From Planctomycetaceae bacterium (lineage in GTDB: Bacteria; Planctomycetota; Planctomycetia; Pirellulales; Thermoguttaceae): DNA of 7,125 nt. The notes beneath the pieces are model-generated. The model searched no databases and was not told where the DNA came from. It was given only the letters and a program-made list of their open reading frames with translations. The stretch lies in contig WRCR01000207.1 of assembly GCA_009783865.1 (NCBI GenBank), positions 1 to 7,125 on the forward strand. The letters run 5' to 3'. A program made the translations under genes and the position numbers. This document shows positions 1-6,913 of the stretch, piece by piece (positions within the stretch are counted from its first letter, which is position 1; each line of letters begins with the position of its first letter).

Positions 1-1350
1 TATTTCCAACTCCCGCACCAACTTACTCAATGTCGTCAGCGACAATAATTGACGGGACGTGAATAAATCCGAAAATTTATCCATTCCGTAATTACGCTGT
101 GAAAAAGCCCGACCTGCACCGCGTCCGCCGCCTTTCGGTGTTTCTTCATTGGGCAAATCAACGTTTCGTTTTTTCAATTCCCGTTTTGCGTTTTCGATTG
201 CGTTGTAATCGGTTTCATTCGGCAGCCGGTAGAATCTTCCTTGTTCATTGGAGTGAGTGGTAACGACACAGACCAATCGGGCATCGTCCGCTCCGCCGCG
301 GCGTGCTTTCAGTTGCGTCCGCACCCGCTCCGCTTTGGTTGTGTATCCGCAGCAGGGACAAACCGCATTAGCACGGGCAACAGTACCGGTTGCGAATTTT
401 CCCGATTCTGACGGGTTCGGGCTATCAATAATTGTAAAATCGACACCGCTCTTGTCTTTTCGCGGAAGCAGTTTCAATCCGATTTGCCGTTTGTCCTTCT
501 TTGCAAGATACAGGGAACGCATTAGCGGGACTTCTGCGCCGCAGCCGGGACCTTCGCATTGTATCGTTCTCGCCCAAATATAAGCGATGGGCGTTTCGGT
601 ATAAGGGACTCCAGCCGTCCCGGCTGAATCATTTTTCAAGCGGGACGCTTGTTCTCCCGCCGGATAAAACTGTGCTAATTCTTTTTCTGCTTTTTCTTTG
701 ATAACGTTTCCGTAATGTCTGACGGCATCGGCAAGTTGCTGACCGTATTTCGGAATGTATTCGAGGACAACTTTATTTAACGTGACTGCAACGGGATTCA
801 AGTCGCTTGCAAAGGCATCACAGCCGAGGCGAAGGGCTTCGAGCGGAATTGACCCGCCGCCCGCAAACGGGTCAGCAACGAGAAATTGTTCGTCATCTGC
901 GCCGACAAAGCCAGCGGCTCTCTGTGTTAATTTTTGTCCCGTTTCGATAAACAGCGGAATAGCGGAGCAGTCCCAATTTGCGTAATCGGCGATAAAGTCG
1001 AGGAGTGCTTGTTGCAGATTAAGAGCCGCTGGCTTTTGTCGGCGGTTAAATTCGTCCCATATTTTTACGGACTCTTCTGGCAGCGAATTTCTTATATCTT
1101 TATTTTCGAGGATTTGTTTTGCAAAGTCCCGCATAATTTCGAGGGCTTCTTTGCGGAATTCATCGGGGCACTCTGCGTCCATCGGGTCGGGCAGTATCGT
1201 TGCAAGAAGGACGGCACGGCAGGCGGCGAGCGGTCTTCTCGCCCACCAGATATGCAGTGTCGAAATATGTCCGTGCCGAATCGACTTTTCCCTCCGTGAA
1301 TGAGCGGAAATACGTTTTATCGGTAAATCGGTTTCAATAAGACGTTTCAT
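1..1350 (-). CDS. DUF1156-family DNA methyltransferase, N-terminal 450 residues (runs off left edge)
   Basis: Probable SAM-dependent adenine-N6 DNA methyltransferase of a restriction/DISARM-like module. I read 450 codons without a stop from ATG at 1350 to the left edge. Residues about 10-55 show the conserved DUF1156 block, with SIRHGHIS and HIWWARRPLAACR. The SAM-binding motif I is VADPFAGGGSIPLEALRLG at about 158-176, followed by SDLNPVA at 182-188, where the acidic residue should contact SAM. C265, C270, C331 and C334 form a probable zinc ribbon inserted in the fold, as is usual in this family, although the first pair is CX4C rather than CXXC. The catalytic [DN]PP[YF] motif is not in the visible part and should lie past the edge. 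Residues 230-249 are encoded by an interspersed palindromic repeat. The start codon lies 9 bases after the helicase stop, so the two are very likely cotranscribed and possibly translationally coupled. The family call is confident; target specificity is unknown. Confidence 0.9.
   Translation of the reverse strand, partial: MKRLIETDLPIKRISAHSRREKSIRHGHISTLHIWWARRPLAACRAVLLATILPDPMDAECPDEFRKEALEIMRDFAKQILENKDIRNSLPEESVKIWDEFNRRQKPAALNLQQALLDFIADYANWDCSAIPLFIETGQKLTQRAAGFVGADDEQFLVADPFAGGGSIPLEALRLGCDAFASDLNPVAVTLNKVVLEYIPKYGQQLADAVRHYGNVIKEKAEKELAQFYPAGEQASRLKNDSAGTAGVPYTETPIAYIWARTIQCEGPGCGAEVPLMRSLYLAKKDKRQIGLKLLPRKDKSGVDFTIIDSPNPSESGKFATGTVARANAVCPCCGYTTKAERVRTQLKARRGGADDARLVCVVTTHSNEQGRFYRLPNETDYNAIENAKRELKKRNVDLPNEETPKGGGRGAGRAFSQRNYGMDKFSDLFTSRQLLSLTTLSKLVRELEI
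605..659 (-). repeat. Interspersed palindromic repeat, copy A, in frame inside the methyltransferase gene
   Basis: This 55-base element consists of two hairpin units. On the plus strand, 612-626 is CAGCCG-TCC-CGGCTG and 637-651 is CAAGCG-GGA-CGCTTG, each with perfect 6-bp arms and a 3-base loop. A second pairing is GGGAC/GTCCC at 605-621, and GCGGGA/TCCCGC at 640-660. Read on the minus strand it aligns with copy B at 2073-2118: 18 of 24 bases in the left half and 18 of 20 in the right half match, with a middle spacer of 11 versus 2 bases, a 9-base difference. It encodes residues 230-249 (SRLKNDSAGTAGVP core) between the SAM-binding region and the first zinc-ligand cysteine, an expected loop. 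Similar elements are, from memory, frequent in PVC-type genomes. Confidence 0.75.
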
Positions 1351-1359
1351 TATTACATT

Positions 1360-3966
1360 TTACTCTGTATCTTTCAATTTGTAAATGTAGTGTTTCACCA
1401 CTGGCTGCATTTGTTCTTTTGCCGGATTGCGGACGATATGTATTTCCGGCGTTTCCGCACAATTCAGTACAATGTAAAGGTAATAATCGTCCTGTAAACG
1501 TTCCGCCGTTTGTTTTTCGTTGGGCGTGAGTAAAACGTCGCCGGTTGCAGCCCGTCCTTTGACTTCGATAAACCGGACTTCGTTTGTTACGGGATGCACA
1601 GAACGCAAATCATAACCGCAATTATCTGCTTCCACGCTGACAACGGTGTATCCGTTTGCTTCTTCGTGTTTGATTACAGCGTCAACAGCGATTTTTTCGA
1701 TTTCGTCATCTTTGAGCATCGGTTTAATGGCGGGTTTTTCACGTTCAGGATTCGGAAGTATCCACGCTTTGCCGATATGCCGGATGTTTCCGGGCATTAC
1801 CTGCCGTTCTTTTTTCAATTCCGCAAGACGTGTCTTTTTACGGATTTCCAAATCGGTAAAATGGTCTTCCGCCATTTTCTTGTTTGCTTCGAACATCGGG
1901 TCATCGCTTTCAACACAGAAATCGCAGAGACGGTAATTCGCCTGGTCTATCAATGCGTCAAGCGACATTATCAGGTGTTCTCTCACGACATCGGTTTGAT
2001 GTTCGCGCTCCTTTTGCACTTCGGGAAAGACGTGTTGCATCAGATATTCGATGGCGAAGTTTTCGGCATCGCCGGGAGTTCGACCGTCTCGGTTGACTGC
2101 CGGGACGGCTGTTGTCCCAGATGCCGTCAAATCAAGAAACAGCGTAGGTTCTTTAACGGTCTTTTCTCCGTTTGCGTCCGTTTTCACGCAGAGCAGTTTT
2201 TCGATAACGATTTTACCAAGTCCATCATTAATTTCGGCAATGAACACGTCGAGGTGATACGGCGTTGCTGTGTTAATATCGTAAAGCACCGTTCCGTTTT
2301 GCAATTCCTTTAATGCTCTGTTTTCGATAAATTGCCGAACTGCCTCGAACAACGGATGACCGGGAGTCACCCATTCGCAAGTCGGGTCTTTTGCTAATTT
2401 TTCTCTATCGAAAACAAAACGTTTGTATTCCGTTCCGATGCGTCCGTTTTGCGTTTCGAGTTCATTGCCGACCTGTATTAACCGCTGCGGCAATTTTTCG
2501 ATTTTATAAGTGTTCGGTTTGAGAACCTTTACGTCCAGGAAAATCTTTGCGGCGGCAGTGCGGAAGAAATTCTCAATCACCTGCGGCACAAGGCGGCGTT
2601 CTTTTGCGGTTACTTTATCGCGGATAATTGCACCGAGATTCAAGTTGCGTTTTGCCAATCCTTCGAGGGCGGAGTCAGTTATTTTCCGCAGGCGTTCCGT
2701 ATCGACATCTTCGACAATGCGTTCTTTCAGGAGTTCTTCGTCCATTTGATTTTTAGCATACATTTCTCTCACCCATTTTTCGATTTGATTGGCGGGAAAA
2801 ATATCACCGAGGACGTTGAAAACCTTGCCGGTATGTTCAGGGTCAAGGTCGTTTTCGATTTGTTCAATGCGGTCAAAGAGTTTCTGCATCACCCGTCCTT
2901 CGCGGGTATTCACGGAAACAAAGTTGTGAATGAGACATTCTTTTTCCTGCCCGTATCGGTGAATACGTCCCATTCGCTGTTCGAGACGGACAGGGTTCCA
3001 GGGAATATCGTAATTTACCATCAGCCAGCAGAATTGCAGATTGATTCCTTCACCGGCGGCTTCGGTTGCAACGAGAACTTGGGCATATTCCCGAAATTCT
3101 CTTTCGGCATAGATTCTTGTTCCGCGCGTTTCTCTATCGCCGACTTTCATGCTGCCGTGTATTTGCGTAACGGCTAAACCCCACTCCCGCAGTTTGCCAA
3201 CAAGATAATCAAGCGTATCTTTGTGTTCGGTAAAAATGAGTATTTTCATTTTCTTATCGCCGAACACTTTTTCGTCTTGCAGTAATTGTTTTAACTTGGC
3301 AAGTTTCGTTTCGATTTCCTGACTCTCTGCCGTTTTCGCTTTGGTAATGAGTGTCTCAAGCGTTGCGATTTCCTCCCGTAATAACACCGGATTAACGGAC
3401 GGCACGACATTTTCTATTTTCGATAAGATTTCGATTTGTTCTTCATCGGAATAGTCATCGAAGTCGTCCGGTATTTTTGCGTCAATTTTGTCCTGCCGAT
3501 ATTTTTCAGGGTCGGCAAGAATCTTTTTACGGTTATCAGCCATTCTTTCAAGCGTCTTTCGGACGGCATAAACACTTGACGCAAATCGGCGTTGCAGCAT
3601 CGCCATTGTAAAACCGATTGCTCTTGCCGCTGGTGAATTATCCATTGCCGCTTTGACGGATTGTTCTTCAACGTAATCGGTGAGGGCATCGTAAAGTTCG
3701 AGTTCCGCTTCGTTAATTTGAAATTCGACGGTCTTAACATGTCGGCGTGTAAAGATGCGTTTTGATCTGCCGTCTTTATCCGGAAATGTAACGAGTGCTT
3801 CTTTTGTCCTACGAAGATAGAACGGAGCGGACTTTTGTTTTATCGCTTCTTCAAGTGATTTTACGTTAGCATAAACATCGCGGTCAAGCAGTTGCAGAAA
3901 GAGACAGAACGCTTCCGGGTCGCCCTTATGCGGCGTTGCCGTCATTAAAAGATAATGGTCGGTATG
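1360..3966 (-). CDS. SNF2/DEAH-family helicase with DUF3883 C-terminal domain, C-terminal part of a frame-broken gene
   Basis: This is the second part of the helicase whose first part lies at 3926-4705. The open frame begins after a TAA at 3967-3969. The coding sequence resumes as TDHYLLMTATPHKGD, and the first ATG is at 3945 (861 codons from there). Counting from that ATG: motif III TATPHKGD at 2-9; FYLRRTKEALVTFPD at 42-56; motif IV ILIFTEH at 235-241; motif V VATEAAGEGINLQ at 292-304; and motif VI LEQRMGRIHRYGQ at 321-333 with its arginine finger. Then comes a long helical middle region, a repeat-encoded insert at about 607-625, and DUF3883 over roughly the last 110 residues. There GYDLRS (D779) and FIEVKGR (E794, K796) form a PD-(D/E)XK-like D...ExK pattern. 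The stop is followed 9 bases later by the methylase start. The family is clear. Independent translation from ATG 3945 would lack motifs I-II and there is no Shine-Dalgarno, so the part is probably functional only if fused. Confidence 0.9.
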   Translation of the reverse strand, partial: HTDHYLLMTATPHKGDPEAFCLFLQLLDRDVYANVKSLEEAIKQKSAPFYLRRTKEALVTFPDKDGRSKRIFTRRHVKTVEFQINEAELELYDALTDYVEEQSVKAAMDNSPAARAIGFTMAMLQRRFASSVYAVRKTLERMADNRKKILADPEKYRQDKIDAKIPDDFDDYSDEEQIEILSKIENVVPSVNPVLLREEIATLETLITKAKTAESQEIETKLAKLKQLLQDEKVFGDKKMKILIFTEHKDTLDYLVGKLREWGLAVTQIHGSMKVGDRETRGTRIYAEREFREYAQVLVATEAAGEGINLQFCWLMVNYDIPWNPVRLEQRMGRIHRYGQEKECLIHNFVSVNTREGRVMQKLFDRIEQIENDLDPEHTGKVFNVLGDIFPANQIEKWVREMYAKNQMDEELLKERIVEDVDTERLRKITDSALEGLAKRNLNLGAIIRDKVTAKERRLVPQVIENFFRTAAAKIFLDVKVLKPNTYKIEKLPQRLIQVGNELETQNGRIGTEYKRFVFDREKLAKDPTCEWVTPGHPLFEAVRQFIENRALKELQNGTVLYDINTATPYHLDVFIAEINDGLGKIVIEKLLCVKTDANGEKTVKEPTLFLDLTASGTTAVPAVNRDGRTPGDAENFAIEYLMQHVFPEVQKEREHQTDVVREHLIMSLDALIDQANYRLCDFCVESDDPMFEANKKMAEDHFTDLEIRKKTRLAELKKERQVMPGNIRHIGKAWILPNPEREKPAIKPMLKDDEIEKIAVDAVIKHEEANGYTVVSVEADNCGYDLRSVHPVTNEVRFIEVKGRAATGDVLLTPNEKQTAERLQDDYYLYIVLNCAETPEIHIVRNPAKEQMQPVVKHYIYKLKDTE
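2073..2118 (+). repeat. Interspersed palindromic repeat, copy B, in frame inside the helicase gene (antisense orientation)
   Basis: This 46-base element is related to copy A but points the opposite way relative to its host gene. Its right half, 2099-2118, has GGGAC (2102-2106) and GTCCC (2114-2118) as inverted arms and matches copy A at 18 of 20 bases. The left half, from 2073, matches at 18 of 24. A near-hairpin CTGCCG-GGA-CGGCTG lies at 2097-2111 with one mismatch in the stem. The helicase reads through it without a stop, giving roughly residues 607-625 of the C-terminal part (TASGTTAVPAVNRDGRTPG), a low-complexity loop between LFLDL and the helix AENFAIEYL. The host reading frame is kept. 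Confidence 0.75.
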
Positions 3967-4705
3967 TTAGTTTATAGGCAAGCGTCTTTTTATCGCTGCC
4001 GTGTGCTGCCATTTTGTGTGCTTCGTCAACGATGATTAAATCCCAATTACTCCGCAGCAAACTGTCTTTTGCGTCTTCGATAACGGATACCCACGAAACG
4101 GACGTGATAACCTGATTTCGTTCCTGCCAAGGATTTGTTCCGTAGTTTGCCCTCAAAACATCTCCGCGCATTAACTCAAAATTCTCGCGGAATTTTTCTT
4201 GGAGTTCCCGCTGCCATTGAAACGAAAGATTGGCGGGCGTGATTATAAGAGTTCGTTTTACAAGCCCGCGGACTTTCAATTCTTTCAACAGCAGTCCTGC
4301 CATTATCGTTTTTCCGGCACCGGGATCGTCCGCAAGTAAAAATCTGACTTGCGGTGCTTTGAGAAAATAGTTGTAGACAGCGTCTAACTGATGCGGCAGC
4401 GGGTCAATATTGGCAAGCGAAAGAGCAAAATACGGGGCGTAATTGTATGCGTGAGAAATCCGAAACGCTTCGATACCGAGTTGAAAGAGTTCCGCATCGC
4501 CCTTATATGCTTCGGATTCTTCGTGGCATTCAAGCCCGGCGATTTGTTCGGCATTAAGAGTCGGGCGATACATTTTGTTTGTTGCAATTCCTGTCGCAAC
4601 TATTCGGGTATGTGAACCTACCAGCGAAACTGTTATAACTTTGACTTGTTCTGGAAAAACATCGCCCCATACTATCGCATCGGGTTGTAATTGTTCGGGT
4701 TTCAT
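3926..4705 (-). CDS. SNF2/DEAH-family helicase, N-terminal part (motifs Q, I, Ia, II) of a frame-broken gene
   Basis: This is the first part of a large superfamily 2 helicase: 259 codons from ATG at 4705 to TAA at 3926. The N-terminal ~85 residues form a beta-rich accessory domain of the sort found in DISARM DrmD-like and DUF3883 helicases. The Q-motif region PLPHQLDAVY is at 102-111, Walker A ADDPGAGKTIMAG at 125-137, motif Ia TLIITPANL at 152-160 and motif II VDEAHKMAA at 226-234. After about residue 247 (YKLTY) the sequence stops resembling the family and ends RPLSFNDGNAA, because the true continuation lies in another frame. No clear Shine-Dalgarno precedes the ATG; the start is chosen because the accessory domain begins there and the upstream 20 bases are AT-rich noncoding. 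An intact product would be about 1,100 residues. The gene follows the 5015-6901 gene after a 309-base gap and may have its own promoter. Confidence 0.85.
   Translation of the reverse strand: MKPEQLQPDAIVWGDVFPEQVKVITVSLVGSHTRIVATGIATNKMYRPTLNAEQIAGLECHEESEAYKGDAELFQLGIEAFRISHAYNYAPYFALSLANIDPLPHQLDAVYNYFLKAPQVRFLLADDPGAGKTIMAGLLLKELKVRGLVKRTLIITPANLSFQWQRELQEKFRENFELMRGDVLRANYGTNPWQERNQVITSVSWVSVIEDAKDSLLRSNWDLIIVDEAHKMAAHGSDKKTLAYKLTYRPLSFNDGNAA
3929..3966 (-). other. Frame break in the helicase gene (probable small deletion or sequencing error)
   Basis: The upstream frame remains open to its stop at 3926-3928, and the downstream frame is open from 3966, so the change of frame must fall between these points. 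The downstream frame reads HTDHYLLMTATPHKGD from 3966, and DHYLL plus TATPHKGD are family-like. The break is therefore near 3961-3975, just after KTLAYKL. Relatives, as I recall them, carry about seven residues between a KTxAYxL-like segment and TDHYLL, where only 4 bases remain here. A deletion of about 17 bases fits both the spacing and the frame. The size is inferred from memory of the family, not measured. Confidence 0.75.
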
Positions 4706-5014
4706 TTGCCGTAAATTATGTTCTGAAAACTACTTGCTAAAAATTGAATAAAACGAAAAACACGGTACCATCTTAACGTGTTGAGGACAAATCCGCAAGC
4801 ACCTTGTATATCCGCCTGTTCGGGCAACCGACAGTCAACGGATTTTGTATCGCCGGGACGTTGATCCCGACCACTGGCGAGTCCAGCGAACTAAACTCGA
4901 TAGGAGAACAAGACACCGATTCAAACTCATTTTTGCGACGTTCCGAATGGGACGCTGTTGGGCTGTAATTATACATGGCGGGCAGTGATAGGGAGATATT
5001 GGCAGTGTTCCCAA
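4706..5014. other. 309-base intergenic gap between the coiled-coil protein gene and the helicase gene
   Basis: No recognised gene, RNA or clear terminator is seen here. The stretch nearest the helicase start (about 4706-4765) is AT-rich and is the likely place for its promoter, but no convincing -35/-10 pair stands out. A short inverted repeat CGGGA/TCCCG lies at 4854-4869 with a 6-base loop; it may be a weak hairpin or a decayed relative of the GGGAC-type repeats. A 67-codon minus-strand ORF occupies 4773-4976 and is listed separately. Confidence 0.5.
4773..4976 (-). CDS. Possible small protein of 67 residues, unknown
   Basis: A minus-strand ORF starts at ATG 4974-4976 and ends at a TAA at 4773. 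The frame is also open upstream into the 3' end of the neighbouring gene, 110 codons from its first ATG. The product starts MYNYSPTASHSERRKNEF and contains VGINVPAIQNPLTVGCPNRR; it has no signal peptide, membrane segment or motif I recognise. No Shine-Dalgarno precedes the ATG. The stop-free length is only modestly longer than chance. It could be a small gene, a decayed gene end or noncoding. The gap it fills is otherwise unexplained, which is the only reason to list it. Confidence 0.2.
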   Translation of the reverse strand: MYNYSPTASHSERRKNEFESVSCSPIEFSSLDSPVVGINVPAIQNPLTVGCPNRRIYKVLADLSSTR

Positions 5015-6901
5015 TCAACTTAATCGATTGTCCAAGTGACTCGGCAGCCATGTGACGACAACTTGGTTGGAGTCGTCGTCCCAGAAAAAGTAGATTGCAA
5101 GACAATACCGCTCGTCCCGCGACACGCCCTTACGCAGGTGGTACTCGGCAAACCGCCGTTTCGACGTATGTAACGGATAGATAACCGTATAGTCGTCTTT
5201 ATATTTGCCAAGTTCCGTTTCCGAAATCGAAGAACCGAAGTGTAAGCCAAGATACGTTCGTTCCGTTTCCCATTTTTCCGTCAGCGCAGGATGCATTTTC
5301 ATATCGCGGAATGCCGTTGCCAATAACAACAGTGCTTTGTAAACCAATGCGATGTCTTCATATACCGCCTTTCGTTGATAATTGACGGCTCGCGGATGTA
5401 AAACAAGCCGACCCGCTAATTGCGTCTTGACCCATTCGTCCATTTCTTCATAATTGTCCGGGACAGGAATGTCCCTCTGCTCGTTCCCCGGCTTCGCATC
5501 CAAACTTGCGCGGAGTGAATCATTCATCACCCGCAAATGATAATTGGCGGTCTTTTCCTCCTCAAGTTGTTTTTCATACGATTGGATCAAAAGACCGTTG
5601 ACCTCAAGTTGTCTCTTGTTTTCATGAATCCATACCTCAAAACCGCCAAGTTCGCGTGCATGTTCGGCTTTCAAATCCTTAATTTGTGAATTGATATGCT
5701 TGACCGTTTCCGACAGGGCTTTGCAAAGATCGTCTTTCGATTGGATTTTCGCCAATTCCTCGGCTCGCTTCTTATCTTCTTCGGCATCTTTTTCCCACTT
5801 CAATTGATAACGCCGCGCCTGAATCTCCCGGCAAAAAAGGAAACCGCTCCAGTCCCGCATCTGCCTCGCTTCGCGTCGAAGCATACCGTTCAAAAGAAAC
5901 GCTTGGAAATCATCGCTCGTACCTCCTTGATACTCCCAATTCAAACCTCGGATTCCCGGCCAAGGACCGGGGCGGTTTGGAACCGCAATGGGATGGTTTG
6001 CGGGAGAGTCGTTCTCAAAATCAATCTGCGGCCAGTAAATGCGAACTGCCCCGCGACCAGCAGACCACGCACCGCCGACCATTTGAGACCAATCCGATTC
6101 CAGTTCCGTCGGCAGACAGACAACGTGGGCGATACCGATTCCAAGCCGGGCGAGTTCAAGATTGTCGAGAGTAAATCGAAACCGGCGATGCGGATATCGT
6201 TTGGAATCGGCTTGCGTCAAGAGCAGAACGGGAAGTGTTCGTTCGGTTGAAATCAACAGTTCATAAAAACGCCGTATATCGTTTTTCTTTGATAGTATCC
6301 ATGGTTTGCCGTTCAAACGGCGACCGTCTCGAAGGACGTGTTGAAAGACCAATTGATCTATCAAAGCCGGTTTGGCACAATCCGCTTCTTTGCCGATAGC
6401 GGTTCCAGTTGAAATCGAACAAATATGGATTCCGAATCGGAGTATCTCGCCATCTTGCCGGAGAGCGATGTCGGTAGTCCATGTTCTTTCAGCCACTGTC
6501 TTCTTTTCGACAAACGGCGGCGAGGGTTGGGTCAAGCGAATCCCCCAAAGATGTTCATCGAAAACCGCCTCGCAGAAAAGCGTTGGGAAATCGGTTTCCG
6601 CCGTATAGCCGTCACATTGGCGGATATTCTGGTCTAGTTTTATCGGTAAATGCTCTTGCAGCCAATCATAAACCGTGTCTATGACTTCCCGAAAAACGCC
6701 AGTCATCATCGACGGCTGAGGAACAATAATATCGGCGGCAAACTGGTAGAGAGAATGCCGCTGAATCTCTGGTGTGACGATTATCTGTTCGTCCGGAATA
6801 CTCATGAACTGCCAAGGCGGGAAAGACCATAAAAATGAATGAAGATAACCCCTATCAACGTTGATGGCTTCAAAATTATCCTTAATGGAAAATAAAATCA
6901 C
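5015..6901 (-). CDS. Large coiled-coil protein with RelE-like C-terminal domain, unknown function, probable defence-island component
   Basis: The product has 628 residues, starts at GTG (6899-6901) and ends at TGA (5015-5017). I do not recognise a named family. Residues 1-350 look like a soluble alpha/beta region. Notable segments are TTDIALRQDGEILRFGIHICSIS at about 142-164 (stated here as a region, not a known motif), GIAHVVCLP at 256-264 and GAVRIYWPQIDF at 284-295 followed by HPIAV. Residues about 365-470 are rich in K, E, Q, L and R with heptad-like spacing, a probable coiled coil. Residues about 495-626 form a compact domain ending SRDERYCLAIYFFWDDD and VVVTWLPSHLDNR, which resembles RelE/ParE-type toxin folds and is, from memory, seen at the end of coiled-coil proteins in actinobacterial and other defence islands. 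There is no signal peptide or membrane helix. A downstream methionine at residue 33 is an alternative start, but the GTG has a well-placed AGGAC. A palindromic repeat may encode about 471-482. Confidence 0.85.
   Translation of the reverse strand: MILFSIKDNFEAINVDRGYLHSFLWSFPPWQFMSIPDEQIIVTPEIQRHSLYQFAADIIVPQPSMMTGVFREVIDTVYDWLQEHLPIKLDQNIRQCDGYTAETDFPTLFCEAVFDEHLWGIRLTQPSPPFVEKKTVAERTWTTDIALRQDGEILRFGIHICSISTGTAIGKEADCAKPALIDQLVFQHVLRDGRRLNGKPWILSKKNDIRRFYELLISTERTLPVLLLTQADSKRYPHRRFRFTLDNLELARLGIGIAHVVCLPTELESDWSQMVGGAWSAGRGAVRIYWPQIDFENDSPANHPIAVPNRPGPWPGIRGLNWEYQGGTSDDFQAFLLNGMLRREARQMRDWSGFLFCREIQARRYQLKWEKDAEEDKKRAEELAKIQSKDDLCKALSETVKHINSQIKDLKAEHARELGGFEVWIHENKRQLEVNGLLIQSYEKQLEEEKTANYHLRVMNDSLRASLDAKPGNEQRDIPVPDNYEEMDEWVKTQLAGRLVLHPRAVNYQRKAVYEDIALVYKALLLLATAFRDMKMHPALTEKWETERTYLGLHFGSSISETELGKYKDDYTVIYPLHTSKRRFAEYHLRKGVSRDERYCLAIYFFWDDDSNQVVVTWLPSHLDNRLS
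5455..5491 (-). repeat. Candidate third palindromic repeat inside the coiled-coil protein gene
   Basis: On the plus strand, 5460-5475 is GGGACA-GGAA-TGTCCC, a perfect 6-bp-arm hairpin. The overlapping 5455-5465 is TGTCC-G-GGACA, also perfect. The element encodes about residues 471-482 (PGNEQRDIPVPD), a proline-rich linker between the coiled coil and the C-terminal domain. It shares the GGGAC/GTCCC theme with copies A and B, but I cannot align it with them over its length, so common origin is uncertain. Confidence 0.4.
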
Positions 6902-6908
6902 AACTATC

Positions 6909-6913
6909 GTCCT
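6909..6913 (-). promoter_or_regulatory. Shine-Dalgarno supporting the GTG start of the coiled-coil protein
   Basis: The minus strand reads AGGAC, then 7 bases, then GTG at 6901-6899. This spacing is good for a ribosome binding site and favours the GTG over the internal ATG at residue 33. Confidence 0.6.

Noticed and set aside
1594..2313. Plus-strand ORF of 239 codons
   Set aside because: It lies wholly antisense to the helicase C-terminal part, whose motifs are clear. The product (Phe- and Cys-rich, VCVRFHAEQFF-like) shows no domain and looks like a shadow of the real frame.
3926..3980. Programmed ribosomal frameshift to join the two helicase parts
   Set aside because: No convincing slippery heptamer, strong rare-codon pause or downstream structure is seen, and the apparent shortage of about 17 bases fits a deletion better. 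It is kept only as a remote alternative.
4940..4970. Integron attC-like core (GTTGGGC)
   Set aside because: One GTTRRRY core is present, but I found no matching RYYYAAC inverse core at a suitable distance, so no attC site is called.
5696..6250. Plus-strand ORF of 184 codons
   Set aside because: It is antisense to the 628-residue protein gene, which has a good start, a Shine-Dalgarno and coherent domains. The antisense product shows no recognisable feature.
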